Part shown: positions 51,394-61,500 of the stretch, one piece after another
Layout of the letters: every line of letters starts with the position of its first letter
How positions within the stretch are numbered: the first letter of the stretch is position 1
Assembly: GCF_002261215.1 (NCBI RefSeq)
Contig: NZ_NEVS01000001.1
Coordinates: 806,001 to 870,000 of the forward strand
Direction: 5' to 3'
Length of the DNA: 64,000 bases
DNA from: Bordetella genomosp. 11
GTDB taxonomy: Bacteria > Pseudomonadota > Gammaproteobacteria > Burkholderiales > Burkholderiaceae_B
Program-made: the position numbers and the translations under genes
The notes under the pieces: generated by a model
What the model was told of the DNA's origin: nothing
Databases searched by the model: none
The model's input: only the letters and a program-made list of their open reading frames with translations

Positions 51394-52605
51394 ATGACAG
51401 ATCCATCCCAGCAAGGACCTGAAGCACGCGCGCCCGCCGAGGGCGGCGAAGCAGGCGAAAACGGCAAGAACGGCGCAAAAAGCAAAAGCGCCCAGGAAGG
51501 AACGAGCGGCAAGGACGACGATTCCCGCCAGGGCGGGGACGGACACGGCGGGCAAGCCGATGGCCAGCGGCGCCGCAGCAGGAAGCCGTTGATCATTCTT
51601 ATCGTCGTTGTCGTGCTCCTGGGCATCGTGGGGGCCATCTGGTGGTTTTTGACCCGTAACGATATTTCCACCGACGATGCCTACACGGAGGGGGATGCGG
51701 TCACCATCGCGCCCAAGGTGGGCGGGTATGTCGTCGATCTGCGCGTAGGCGACAACACGCGCGTGCATCGCGGCGACCTGTTGCTGCGCATCGATCCGCG
51801 CGACTACATCGCCGCGCGCGACCAGGCGCGCGCGCAACGGGCGCTGGCCGACGCGCAGTTGCACCAGGCCCAGACCCAGCTGGCGCTGGCACAGGTCCAA
51901 TACCCCGCGCAGCTGGCGCAGGCCCAGGCGCAGGAGCAGGCCGCGCAGGCCGATCTGACCAACGCGCGCGCCAGCTACCGGCGCCAGCACAGCGTGGACC
52001 CGCGCGCCACCAGCCAGCAGAACGTGGATACGGCGACGGCGCAGATGCGTACCGCGCTGGCGAACGTGGCGCGGGCCCAGTCGGAAGTCAAGGCGGCCAG
52101 CGTGGTCCCGCAGCAGATCGCCGAAGCGCGTGCCCTGGTCGAGTCGCGGCAGGCGCAGGTACGCGCGGCGCAGGCGCAGCTGGAACAAGCTGAATTGAAC
52201 CTGTCGTATACCGAGGTGCGCGCGCCGGTCGACGGTTGGGTGACCCGGCGCAACGTGCAGGACGGCAAGCTGGTGCAGGCCGGCATGTCGCTGTTCGCGC
52301 TGGTACCTTCCACGGTGTGGATCGCCGCCAACTACAAGGAGACGCAGCTGGAGCGGATGCGCCCGGGCGATCCTGTGCAGATCGAGGTGGATGCTTACCC
52401 GCAGCTGAAACTGCGCGGCCATGTCGATAGCGTGCAGCTGGGATCGGGCTCGCGCTTTTCCGCCTTTCCGGCCGAGAACGCGACCGGCAATTTCGTGAAA
52501 ATCGTGCAGCGCGTGCCGGTCAAGATCGTCATCGACGACGGCCTGGACCCCTCGCTGCCCCTGCCGCTGGGCTTGTCGGTCACGCCGACGGTGCATGTGA
52601 AATGA
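51394..52605 (+). CDS. HlyD/EmrA family periplasmic adaptor of an efflux pump
   Basis: This 403-residue membrane-fusion protein has a hydrophilic, charged N-terminus of about 65 residues, one membrane helix (PLIILIVVVVLLGIVGAIWWF), and the EmrA pattern DISTDDAYTEGDAVTIAPKVGGYV, a long coiled coil rich in QAQA repeats, and the distal PVDGWVTRRNVQDGKLVQAG barrel. It bridges the EmrB-type pump and the outer-membrane channel. An ATG at 51319 is an alternative start. Its stop overlaps the EmrB-type start (ATGA). Confidence 0.88.
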   Translation: MTDPSQQGPEARAPAEGGEAGENGKNGAKSKSAQEGTSGKDDDSRQGGDGHGGQADGQRRRSRKPLIILIVVVVLLGIVGAIWWFLTRNDISTDDAYTEGDAVTIAPKVGGYVVDLRVGDNTRVHRGDLLLRIDPRDYIAARDQARAQRALADAQLHQAQTQLALAQVQYPAQLAQAQAQEQAAQADLTNARASYRRQHSVDPRATSQQNVDTATAQMRTALANVARAQSEVKAASVVPQQIAEARALVESRQAQVRAAQAQLEQAELNLSYTEVRAPVDGWVTRRNVQDGKLVQAGMSLFALVPSTVWIAANYKETQLERMRPGDPVQIEVDAYPQLKLRGHVDSVQLGSGSRFSAFPAENATGNFVKIVQRVPVKIVIDDGLDPSLPLPLGLSVTPTVHVK

Positions 52606-54182
52606 GCGGCGCCACGGCATCCGCCTCGACATGGCGCCCCAGCGCCAACCCGTGGCTCATCGCGGTGTCGGTCACGCTGGCGGCTTTCATGGAGGTGCTG
52701 GACACCACCATCGTCAACGTGTCGCTGCCGCACATCGCCGGCACCATGTCGGCCAGCTATGACGAAGCCACCTGGACGCTGACTTCGTACCTGGTGGCAA
52801 ACGGCGTGGTCCTGCCGATTTCGGGCTTCCTGGCACGTACCCTGGGACGCAAGCGCTACTTCCTGATCTGCATCGTCGCCTTCACATGTTGTTCCTTCCT
52901 GTGCGGCGTGGCGACGAACCTGGGCGAACTGATCGTGTTCCGCATGCTGCAAGGCTTCTTCGGCGGCGGTCTGCAGCCCAGCCAGCAGTCCATCATCCTG
53001 GATACCTTCGAGCCCTCGCAGCGCGGCCGGGCGTTCTCGGTATCGGCCGTCGCGATCGTGGTGGCGCCCGTGCTCGGGCCCACGCTGGGCGGCTGGATCA
53101 CCGACAATTTTTCCTGGCGCTGGGTCTTCCTGATCAACGTGCCGGTCGGCATCCTGACCGCGCTGGCGGTCATGCAGGTGGTGGAGGATCCGCCCTGGCA
53201 GAAGCCGACGCCGCTATCGAAACTGCATATCGATCTGCCCGGCATCGGCCTGATCGCGCTGGGACTGGGCTGCCTGCAGGTGATGCTGGATCGCGGCGAA
53301 GACGAAGACTGGTTCAGCTCCGGTTTCATCCGCGTGTTCGCCGTGCTGGCGGCCCTGGGCATATCGGGTGCCATCGCCTGGCTGCTGGCCGCGCGCCGGC
53401 CCGTGGTCGATCTGCGTGTCATGAAGGACCGCAATTTCACGCTGGGGTGCATCACCATCGCGGCCTTCGCCGGCGTCCTGTACGGCAGTTCGGTGCTATT
53501 GCCACAGCTGGCGCAGCAGCACCTGGGCTATACGGCGACACTGGCCGGCCTGCTGCTGTCCCCGGGAGCCTTGCTGATTACTTTCATGATCCCGGTGGTG
53601 GGCAAGATCATGCCGCTGGTGCAGACGCGGCACCTTATCGCGGTCGGCTTTTTGCTGCTGGGCGCGGCGCTGTTCTATTCGCGCCACCTGGTACCGGAAA
53701 TCGATTTCAACACCCTGGTGCTGATGCGCATGGCGCAGTCGTTCGCGCTGGCATTCCTGTTCGTGCCCACCAGCACGCTGGCCTACGTCAGCCTGCCGCA
53801 GGCAATGAACGACGACGCCGCGGCGTTGTTCACCATGTTCCGCAACATTGCCGGGTCGATCGGGATCTCGCTGGCGACGGCGGGCATACGGGAGCGCACG
53901 CAAGCGCGCATGGCGCACTTGTCCCACGATATGACGCCCCTGTACCAGCCGTACCAGGACACGCTGGACCACGTGGCGCGGGCCTTGCGCGACTACGCCG
54001 GGGTGGCGGGCGATGCGGCGCAGGCGGCCACGGGGCAGATGTACCAGATGTTCGTTTCGCAGGCCACGATACTGGCCTATATCGATGTGTTCGCCATCTG
54101 CGGAATATTCGCGTGGTGCTTTATTCCATTGACCTTTTTGTTTTCGCCGACCCGTGCGTCGGGCAAGCCGGGAGGGCATTGA
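52602..54182 (+). CDS. EmrB/QacA (DHA2) family multidrug efflux MFS transporter
   Basis: This 526-residue, 14-helix transporter has the DHA2 motif LDTTIVNVSLPHIAG after the first helix and motif C-type APVLGPTLGGWITDNFSWRWVFLINVPVG (quoted in part). It uses the proton gradient to export drugs or toxic organics with the EmrA-type adaptor and the outer-membrane protein. It overlaps both neighbours (4 bases with the adaptor, 1 base with the channel gene), so the three are made together. Confidence 0.9.
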   Translation: MSGATASASTWRPSANPWLIAVSVTLAAFMEVLDTTIVNVSLPHIAGTMSASYDEATWTLTSYLVANGVVLPISGFLARTLGRKRYFLICIVAFTCCSFLCGVATNLGELIVFRMLQGFFGGGLQPSQQSIILDTFEPSQRGRAFSVSAVAIVVAPVLGPTLGGWITDNFSWRWVFLINVPVGILTALAVMQVVEDPPWQKPTPLSKLHIDLPGIGLIALGLGCLQVMLDRGEDEDWFSSGFIRVFAVLAALGISGAIAWLLAARRPVVDLRVMKDRNFTLGCITIAAFAGVLYGSSVLLPQLAQQHLGYTATLAGLLLSPGALLITFMIPVVGKIMPLVQTRHLIAVGFLLLGAALFYSRHLVPEIDFNTLVLMRMAQSFALAFLFVPTSTLAYVSLPQAMNDDAAALFTMFRNIAGSIGISLATAGIRERTQARMAHLSHDMTPLYQPYQDTLDHVARALRDYAGVAGDAAQAATGQMYQMFVSQATILAYIDVFAICGIFAWCFIPLTFLFSPTRASGKPGGH

Positions 54183-55738
54183 TGCGGGGCTTTCTTGCCA
54201 TCGCGGCGGTACTGTTATGCAGCGCCTGCACCGTCGGGCCCGATTTCCACAAGCCGGATCCCCAGGTGCCGGCGGGATATGCCGATCGCGCCCGCGCGCA
54301 CGCGGCGGAGGGAGCCTCCGTCGTGGACGATGCGGATCCGGATCCGCGCTGGTGGCGGCGTTTCAACGACGCGCAACTGGATTCGCTGATCGACCGCGCC
54401 ATCGCGGGCAATCTCGATTTGCAGCAGGCCGTGCAGCGCATTGCGGCATCGCGTGCCCAGGCCCGCGCCGCCGGCGCGGCCGCCCTGCCTCAGCTGAATG
54501 CCAACGGCAGCTATACCTACCAGCAGCTCGGCGCCAAAGGCATGCTGGAGTCGCGCGGCGTGCCGCAAAAGCTCGACCGCCTGGGCGCGCCGGGATCCCC
54601 CCTGGACAGCGTGGCGCCGGGGGCAGGCGCGGCGGCGAGCGCCGCCGGGAAATCGCTGATCGACAAGATCGAAGACCCCGTCAGCCTGTACCAGATCGGT
54701 TTCGATGCCAGCTGGGAGCTGGATCTGTTCGGCCGCGTGCGCCGCACGGTGGAGGCCGCGAACGCGCAAACCGAATCGGCGATCGAGGCGCGCAACGATG
54801 CGCTGGTATCGCTGGAGGCGGAAGTCGCGCAGACCTATGCCCAGCTGCGCGGGGCGCAACTGCTGGCCCGCATCGCCGGCGACCAGATCCGCGAAGACCA
54901 GGAAGTCCTGGACCTGACACGCAGCCGGCAACGGGCCGGACTCGCCAGCCAGACCGATGTGGAGCGCGCGCAGGCGCAACTGGGCGCGTCGCGGTCGCAG
55001 TTGCCCTTGTACGAGCAGCAGACCGCGACGGCGCTGAACGGGCTGGCCCTGTTGATCGGTGCGCCGCCGGGAACGCTGGACGCCGAGCTTTCCACGCCGG
55101 GGGCCGTTCCGCCGGTGCCGCCTGCCGTGCCCGTGGGACTGCCGTCCAGCCTGGCCCGCCGCCGGCCGGACATCCGCCGCGCCGAGGCGGACCTGCATGC
55201 GGCCACGGCCCAGGTCGGCGCATCGATCGCGCAGCTGTTTCCCGATCTATCCCTGACCGGCAGCATCGGCCTGCGCGCGACCGAGGCCAGCTATCTGACG
55301 CGCTGGGCCAGCCATTTCTATTCCATCGGCCCGCAGGTCAGCCTGCCGATCTTCCAGGGCGGGGCGCTGCGGGCGCAGATCGCCATGGCGCGCGCCGACC
55401 AGGCGGCGGCCGTGCTTGCCTATCGGCAGACCGTGCTGTCGGCGCTGCACGACGTCGACAACGCCCTGGTCAGGTACCGCACCGACCAGGCACGCCGGGA
55501 CACACTATCGACCGTGCTCGACGCCAACCGGCGCGCATTCGAGCTTGCGCGCGACGGGTATGTGAACGGCCTGAACAGCTTCATCGATGTGCTGGATACG
55601 GAACGCCAGCTTTCCAACAGCCGTATCCAGATGGCGGACGCGACGGTGCGCGTCACGACGGATCTGGTCGCGCTATACAAGGCGCTGGGCGGAGGATGGC
55701 AAGCGGACAGCGGCGCGGGGGCTGTGTCGTCGCGTTGA
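54182..55738 (+). CDS. Outer-membrane efflux lipoprotein (NodT/OprM family)
   Basis: This 518-residue TolC-type channel has a lipoprotein signal with Cys16 (LLCSAC), VGPDFHKPDPQVPAGY after it, and two repeats of long helices with beta hairpins (WWRRFNDAQLDSLIDRAI, then SWELDLFGRVRRTVEAANAQ, and VGLPSSLARRRPDIRRAEADL). It completes the tripartite pump encoded with the EmrA and EmrB types. The one-base TGATG overlap sets the start at 54182 despite an open frame further upstream. Confidence 0.9.
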   Translation: MRGFLAIAAVLLCSACTVGPDFHKPDPQVPAGYADRARAHAAEGASVVDDADPDPRWWRRFNDAQLDSLIDRAIAGNLDLQQAVQRIAASRAQARAAGAAALPQLNANGSYTYQQLGAKGMLESRGVPQKLDRLGAPGSPLDSVAPGAGAAASAAGKSLIDKIEDPVSLYQIGFDASWELDLFGRVRRTVEAANAQTESAIEARNDALVSLEAEVAQTYAQLRGAQLLARIAGDQIREDQEVLDLTRSRQRAGLASQTDVERAQAQLGASRSQLPLYEQQTATALNGLALLIGAPPGTLDAELSTPGAVPPVPPAVPVGLPSSLARRRPDIRRAEADLHAATAQVGASIAQLFPDLSLTGSIGLRATEASYLTRWASHFYSIGPQVSLPIFQGGALRAQIAMARADQAAAVLAYRQTVLSALHDVDNALVRYRTDQARRDTLSTVLDANRRAFELARDGYVNGLNSFIDVLDTERQLSNSRIQMADATVRVTTDLVALYKALGGGWQADSGAGAVSSR

Positions 55739-55745
55739 GGACGCG

Positions 55746-56915
55746 TCAGGGCTTCAGCACTACCTTGATGCAACCGTCCTCTTTATCGCGGAAGGTTTTG
55801 TACATCTCCGGTCCGTCTTCCAGGCTGACGCGGTGCGTGATCACGAACGACGGGTCGATCTGTCCTTCGGCGATGCGCTTGAGCAGGTCGTCCGTCCAGC
55901 GATTGACGTGAGTCTGGCCCATGCGCCAGGTCAGGCCCTTGTTCATCGCCGCGCCGAAAGGGATCTTGTCGATAAGCCCGCCGTACACGCCCGGGATGGA
56001 CAGTACGCCGGCGGGCCGGCAGACGTAGATCATCTCGCGCAGGACGTGCGGGCGGTCGCTTTCCAGCATGACGGCCTGCTTGGCGCGGTCGTACATGGCG
56101 TCGATGGAACGCGTGGCGTGCGATTCCATGCCCACCGCGTCGATGCATTTTTCCGGGCCTTTGCCCTGCGTCAGGTCGCGCAGGCGGTCCAGCACGCTTT
56201 CCTCGTCGAAGTTGATCGTGACGGCGCCGCCGGCGCGAGCCATGGCCAGCCGCTCCGGCACGCGGTCGATGGCGACCACCTGCCTGGCGCCCAGCAGGAC
56301 CGCGCTGCGGATGGCCATCTGTCCCACCGGGCCGGCGCCCCAGATGGCCACCGTATCCGTGGGTTCGATATCGCACTGCGCGGCCGCCTGCCAGCCGGTG
56401 GGGAAGATATCGCCGAGGAAGAGCACCTGCTCATCGCTCAAGCCCTCGGGAATCCGGATATGCGTCTTGTCGGCGAACGGCACGCGCACGAATTCCGCCT
56501 GGCCGCCCGCGTAGCCGCCCGTCAGGTGGGTGTAGCCGAACAGGCCCGCGGTGGTGTGGCCGAAGAGCTTGTCGGCCTGTGCCTTGTTGCGGTTGCTGCG
56601 CTCGCAAACGGAGAAATTGCCGCGTTTGCATTGGTCGCATTCGCCACAGATGATGGTGAAAGGGACGACGACGCGGTCGCCCGGCTTCAGCGCCTTGTTC
56701 TCCGTGCCGACTTCCATCACTTCGCCCATGAACTCGTGCCCCATGATGTCCCCGTGCTTCATGCCGGGCATGAAGCCGTCGAACAGGTGCAGGTCCGAGC
56801 CGCAGATGGCGCAGCACGACACCTTCACGATGGCATCGCGCGGGTGTTCGATCTGCGGATCCGGGACAGTGTCGCAGCGGATATCGTGCTTGCCATGCCA
56901 GCGTAGTGCGCGCAT
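55746..56915 (-). CDS. Zinc-dependent alcohol dehydrogenase (formaldehyde-dehydrogenase-like)
   Basis: This 389-residue medium-chain dehydrogenase has catalytic zinc ligands in [11 protein letters not shown] and MGHEFMGEV, structural zinc cysteines in [16 protein letters not shown], and the NAD-binding turn [12 protein letters not shown]. The length and a mid insertion ([32 protein letters not shown], quoted only in part by its ends) place it with the glutathione-independent formaldehyde dehydrogenase-like group. Substrate unknown. Transcribed toward the efflux operon, which it meets tail to tail. Confidence 0.86.
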   Translation of the reverse strand: MRALRWHGKHDIRCDTVPDPQIEHPRDAIVKVSCCAICGSDLHLFDGFMPGMKHGDIMGHEFMGEVMEVGTENKALKPGDRVVVPFTIICGECDQCKRGNFSVCERSNRNKAQADKLFGHTTAGLFGYTHLTGGYAGGQAEFVRVPFADKTHIRIPEGLSDEQVLFLGDIFPTGWQAAAQCDIEPTDTVAIWGAGPVGQMAIRSAVLLGARQVVAIDRVPERLAMARAGGAVTINFDEESVLDRLRDLTQGKGPEKCIDAVGMESHATRSIDAMYDRAKQAVMLESDRPHVLREMIYVCRPAGVLSIPGVYGGLIDKIPFGAAMNKGLTWRMGQTHVNRWTDDLLKRIAEGQIDPSFVITHRVSLEDGPEMYKTFRDKEDGCIKVVLKP

Positions 56916-57085
56916 CGCGGTCTCCCATGCAGTGTGTGGACGTTACGCGCGGCAATGGGCGCAAGCGGCATGCCGTCGGGCGGGCGAGGGCGCGGTGTAT
57001 TCCGCCAATGAATTCCGAAGGTGAATCCCGCGGTTGAATGCCGTCAGGATGGGAGACGCAGCAGCCGCGACGCTCGGGCGTGCCG

Positions 57086-57115
57086 CGTAAAAGCAGGCAC
57101 CGTACGTGGCGCCTG
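57086..57115 (-). terminator. Rho-independent terminator after the small hydrophilic protein gene
   Basis: On the leftward strand arms GCAGGCGCC (57115-57107) and GGTGCCTGC (57100-57092) pair with one mismatch and are followed directly by TTTT. It begins 15 bases beyond the stop at 57130. Confidence 0.6.
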
Positions 57116-57129
57116 CTCATCGTGCGGCG

Positions 57130-57390
57130 TCACGTGCCTTCTTTTTTGGGCAGCACGGAAGGGGTGTCGTCCGGCGGACTGAACACGCCGCCTTCGCCGT
57201 CGCGCTCCGGGTTGGGATTGCCGTCGAACTGTGTCGCCTTGCCGCCGACGGTCGGCCCGCGGCCTTTGGCCTTGTCCTTGGATTCGCGCAAACCGTCCTG
57301 CACATCGTTGGCGATGTCGACCTGGCTTTTCGTAGAAGGTTCGGGGGGCGCGGTGCGGGTGGGATCTTCCATGGGACGATGGTCGGTCAT
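57130..57390 (-). CDS. Small hydrophilic, probably disordered protein
   Basis: This 86-residue protein is rich in Pro, Asp, Gly, Lys and Thr (MTDHRPMEDPTRTAPPEPST, then NPNPERDGEGGVFSPPDDTP) with no hydrophobic core. It has a terminator just downstream, which argues for a real transcript. Its character is close to the small proteins at 25233 and 25535. No family recognised; a stress-related role is conceivable but unproven. Confidence 0.6.
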   Translation of the reverse strand: MTDHRPMEDPTRTAPPEPSTKSQVDIANDVQDGLRESKDKAKGRGPTVGGKATQFDGNPNPERDGEGGVFSPPDDTPSVLPKKEGT

Positions 57391-57438
57391 GTCGGTGCTC
57401 CATATCGTTTGTAAGAGACACCGGATGGGGCGCAACCG

Positions 57439-58401
57439 TCATTCCCGCGGCCATGGTGGGCAAAATGCCGGCTGGCGCGCTTCGTTCAGCAGGAACTCCA
57501 CCAGCACCGGCAGCGCGGCATCGTCCCGTCGATCCGGCCGCATGCGCATCACGTAGCCCCACGATCCCGCCATGCGCAGCGCCGGCGCCAAAGGCACCAG
57601 TCCGCCCCGCGCGAGCTCCTCATCGATCAGCGGCGACCTGCCCAGCGCGATGCCCGCGCCCGCCACGGCGGCGGACACCACCGTGCTGAGCCCGCTCAGG
57701 ATCAGCGGATCCTGCCACTGCGCGCGGTTCAGCTTCAAACGCTTGCGCCAGGTGCGCCAACTGGTCTCGGGGCTGGCAACGTGTTTTTCCTCCAGCCAGC
57801 GATAGCGCGCGAATACCGCGGGGTCATCGCGCTCCGCCTCGGGGATGAGGCTCGGGCTGCACACCGGTATCACGGTTTCCCGGATCAGCGGGATGTCGCC
57901 GGGCGCCGGCCGGTTCGGACCTTCGTCGCCGACATGAAGAAACGCCAGATCGATGCCTTGTTCTTGCCATGCCGGATCATGGTTGGCATGCAGATACACC
58001 TGCACGTCGATCTCCGGGTGCAGCTCGGCGAAGCGGCCGATGCGCGGCGCCAGCCATAGCGCGGCCAGCGAAGGGTTCGCCGATATGTTCAGGCGATGCG
58101 CCTGCCGTCCGAGGGCCGTGGCCCGTACGTTGCGGCACGCGGTGGACAGCAGGGTCAAGGCCTGTTGCACCGAGGCCAGCAGGTCGGCGCCCGCGTCGGT
58201 GGGTTCCGCGCGGCGGGTGGTGCCCCCGCGCCGCAGCAGCACCACCCCCAGGTCGGCCTCCAGGCCGCGCAGCTGATGGCTCACGGCGCTCTTGGTCACG
58301 TTCAATTCCGCCGCCGCGCGGCTTAAGCTGCCCAGCCGGGCGACGGCTTCGAAGGCGCGCAGGGCGGCCAGCGGCGGGGTACGGAAAGGCAAGGTCGACA
58401 T
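57439..58401 (-). CDS. LysR family transcriptional regulator, GcvA-like
   Basis: This 320-residue regulator has the GcvA-type start (LPFRTPPLAALRAFEAVARLGS) with the helix-turn-helix AAAELNVTKSAVSHQLRGLEADLG and an effector domain with LAPRIGRFAELHPEIDVQVYL. It is divergent from the fused ABC exporter gene with 107 bases between, so it may regulate that gene; other targets are possible. Confidence 0.86.
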   Translation of the reverse strand: MSTLPFRTPPLAALRAFEAVARLGSLSRAAAELNVTKSAVSHQLRGLEADLGVVLLRRGGTTRRAEPTDAGADLLASVQQALTLLSTACRNVRATALGRQAHRLNISANPSLAALWLAPRIGRFAELHPEIDVQVYLHANHDPAWQEQGIDLAFLHVGDEGPNRPAPGDIPLIRETVIPVCSPSLIPEAERDDPAVFARYRWLEEKHVASPETSWRTWRKRLKLNRAQWQDPLILSGLSTVVSAAVAGAGIALGRSPLIDEELARGGLVPLAPALRMAGSWGYVMRMRPDRRDDAALPVLVEFLLNEARQPAFCPPWPRE

Positions 58402-58508
58402 GGGTGTAATTTAACTCTACCCAGGATCGAAAAACTATCACTAGTCCAATACCCCTGGGGAAAGCAACAATCCCGGTACGTGAAGAGCAAGGAAAAGGGG
58501 CGGGCGCG

Positions 58509-61500
58509 ATGTATTTCGATTTTCGGTTGTGGCGGTTGACGCGCGGAATGCGGGCGCAACTAACCGGCGGCATCCTCTTGGGCCTGCTCGCGCTGGCCGC
58601 CGGCATCGGCCGCTACGTATTCCTGGGCCAGATGCTGGCGCGCGTGTTCGCCGGCGATCCGTGGCAAAGCTGGATGCGGCCGGCTGCCGCCGCCGCGGCG
58701 CTGGTGCTCTTGCGCGCCGTGCTGGACCATGGCCGCACCGTCCAGGCCAACCGCTGCGCCGCCACCGTGCAGCAGGTGCTGCGCGCGAAGCTGTACGACC
58801 GCATCGTTGCGCTGGGGCCGGCATGGTTCGCCAACCAGCGCACCGGCGGCGTGATGCTGACGGTGGTCGATGGCGTCGAGCAGTTGCAGACCTTCTTCGG
58901 CCAGTATCTCCCGCAAGTGGCGATCGCCGCCGCGGCGCCCTTCGCCATCTTCGCCGTCATCGCGTTCTGGGACGTCCCCACGGCGCTGGTGCTGCTGGCG
59001 GCGGCGATCTTCGCCCTGGTGGGGCCCATGGCGGTGCATATGCTGGACCGGCGCGCCAGCCTCGAGCGCGCCAGGTCGCTGCAGGATTTCGGCGAGGATT
59101 TCCTGGATGCGGTGCAGGGCTTGCCCACGCTGAAATCCTTCGGCCAGGGCAAGTCCTGGGGGCGCCGGCTGGCCGAGCGGGCGCGCCGCCTGTCCGACGG
59201 CACGATGTGGGTGCTGTCGGTCAGCCTGCTAACGCGCGGGATCAGCGATCTGGGCGTGGCGTTGGGCGCGGCGCTGGCGCTCACCTTGGGCGCATGGCGC
59301 GTCGGCCATGGCGCGATGAGCGTGGAGGCGCTGCTGATCGTGCTGATGGCCGGCACCGAGATTTTCCGGCCCCTGCGGGACTTGCGGGCGGTGTTGCACC
59401 GGGGCATGCTGGGGCAATCGGCGGCCGCCAGCATCCATGCCCTGATGGATGCGGAATCCGGCGCAACGGCGCTGGCGGCTGCGAATGCCGGTTCCGCGGC
59501 GGCGCAAGCCGGCGGCGCGGGCATCGGCGCGGCGGACTTCCGCCCCAGTATCGAGTTCGATGACGTCAGCTTCTCTTACACGCCGCGGCGCGCCGCGCAT
59601 CGCGGCCTGAGCTTTCGCATCGCCGCGGGCGAGCGCGTGGGGATCGTCGGCCCGAGCGGCGCCGGCAAGTCGACGATCGTGCGATTGCTGCTGCGGGAAT
59701 GCGTGGCGCAGCACGGCGCCGTCCGCGTGGGCGGCCACGACGTAAGGGACCTGGACCCGCAGGCCCTGCTGTCGCGCATCGCGGTGGTCAGCCAGGACAT
59801 CACCCTGTTCCATGGCACGCTGGACGACAACCTGCGCCTGGGCAGGCATGACGCCACGCCCGAGCAGGTCCGCGCCGCGGCCCGCGCCGCCAATATCGAC
59901 GACTTCATCATGGCGCTGCCCGACGGCTACGCCACGCACATCGGCGAGCGCGGACTGCAACTGTCGGGCGGCCAGCGCCAGCGTCTGGCGATCGCGCGCG
60001 CGCTGCTGCGCGATGCGCCCATCCTGATCCTGGACGAGGCGCTATCGTCGGTGGATACCGAGAACGAAGCCATCATCCAGCAGGCGCTGGACCGCCTGAT
60101 GGCCGGCCGGACCACGCTGATCCTGGCGCATCGCCTGGCGAGCGTGCTGGGCGCGGACCGCTGCCTGGTGCTGGATGCCGGCAAGGTGGCGGAAGAGGGC
60201 GCGCATGCCGAACTGATGGCGCGGCGCGGCCTGTACTACGCGCTGATGCACGAACAGGACGAGGCGCGCCGGCAGAAGGAATCGGCGGCGCTCGCCGGCA
60301 CGGCGAGCATTACGGCTCTGCCCCGCCCGGACGCGGGCCCGGAGGCCGGCACCGCGCCGCGGAACGACACGCCCACGCAATCGCCCCCGGAGCCGCGCGC
60401 GCTCGACGAAGACGCGCGGCACGTCGGCTGGCGCGCCACCGTGGCCACCTTGCTGGCCGTCGTGCGGCCCTGGCGCGGGACGCTCGTCACCACCATCGTG
60501 CTTGGCGTTGCCCGCGTGGCGGCGTATATCGGCGTCGGTGTGCTGAGCGCCTTGGTCGTGGCCGCCGTGCGCGACGGCCGGGATGCCGGCGCCCTGATCG
60601 TCGCGCTGTTGATCGCCGCGCCGTTGGCCGCGCTGTTCCACTGGCTGGAGTCCTGGCTCGCCCATGCCATGGCCTATCGCCTGCTGGGCGACATGCGCGT
60701 GAACCTTTACGACAAGCTGGAACGGCTCGCACCCGCGTATCTGCTGCGGCGCCGCTCCGGCGACCTGGTCGCGCTGGCCACCCAGGACGTGGAGATGATC
60801 GAGTACTTCTATGCGCACACCATCGCCCCGGCCATCGTCGCGCTGCTGGTTCCCTTGACCGTGCTGGGTTTCCTGTTCGCCTTCAGCTGGCCCGTGGCCG
60901 TCACGCTGCTGCCCTTCCTGGCCTACGCCCTGTTCGCCCCCGTGCGCGGGCGCCGCCACGTGGATGCACTGGGCGACAAGGCCCGCGCCGCGCTGGGTGA
61001 AATGAGCGCGCATGCCACCGACACCATCCAGGGCCTGGGCGAGCTGACGGCGTTCCAGGCCACCGCGCGGCGGCGGGCGGAATTCCTGGCGCTGGCCGAA
61101 CGCTATGGCCGGCGCCGTCTGGACATCCTGCGCGATCTCTCGGGGCAAGCCGCGCGCTTCGAGGTCGCGATGGGCCTGGGCGGCCTTGCGGTCGCCGTCG
61201 TCGGCGCGATGCAGGTGGCGGCCGGCACGCTGGACGCCGGCATGCTGCCGCTGTTGATCCTGATATCGCTGGCCACTTTCCTGCCGGTGTCCGAGATCTC
61301 ACAGGTCAGCCGCCAGCTGGCGGACACCATCGCCGCGTCACGCCGGCTGCACGTCGTCAACCATGAGCCCGAGCCGGTGCGCGACGGTCCGCGTCCCGCG
61401 CCCCGCGCCGCCGCGGGCCTGTCGCTGGAATTCGATCGCGTCAGCTTCGCCTATCCCGGCATGCGGGAGTACACCTTGAAGGACCTGGGCTTCAACGTGC

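Noticed and set aside
52886..54181. Apparent N-terminal extension of the outer-membrane lipoprotein over the EmrB gene
   Set aside because: The lipoprotein signal and the TGATG coupling place the start at 54182; the extension is the shifted frame of the EmrB-type pump.
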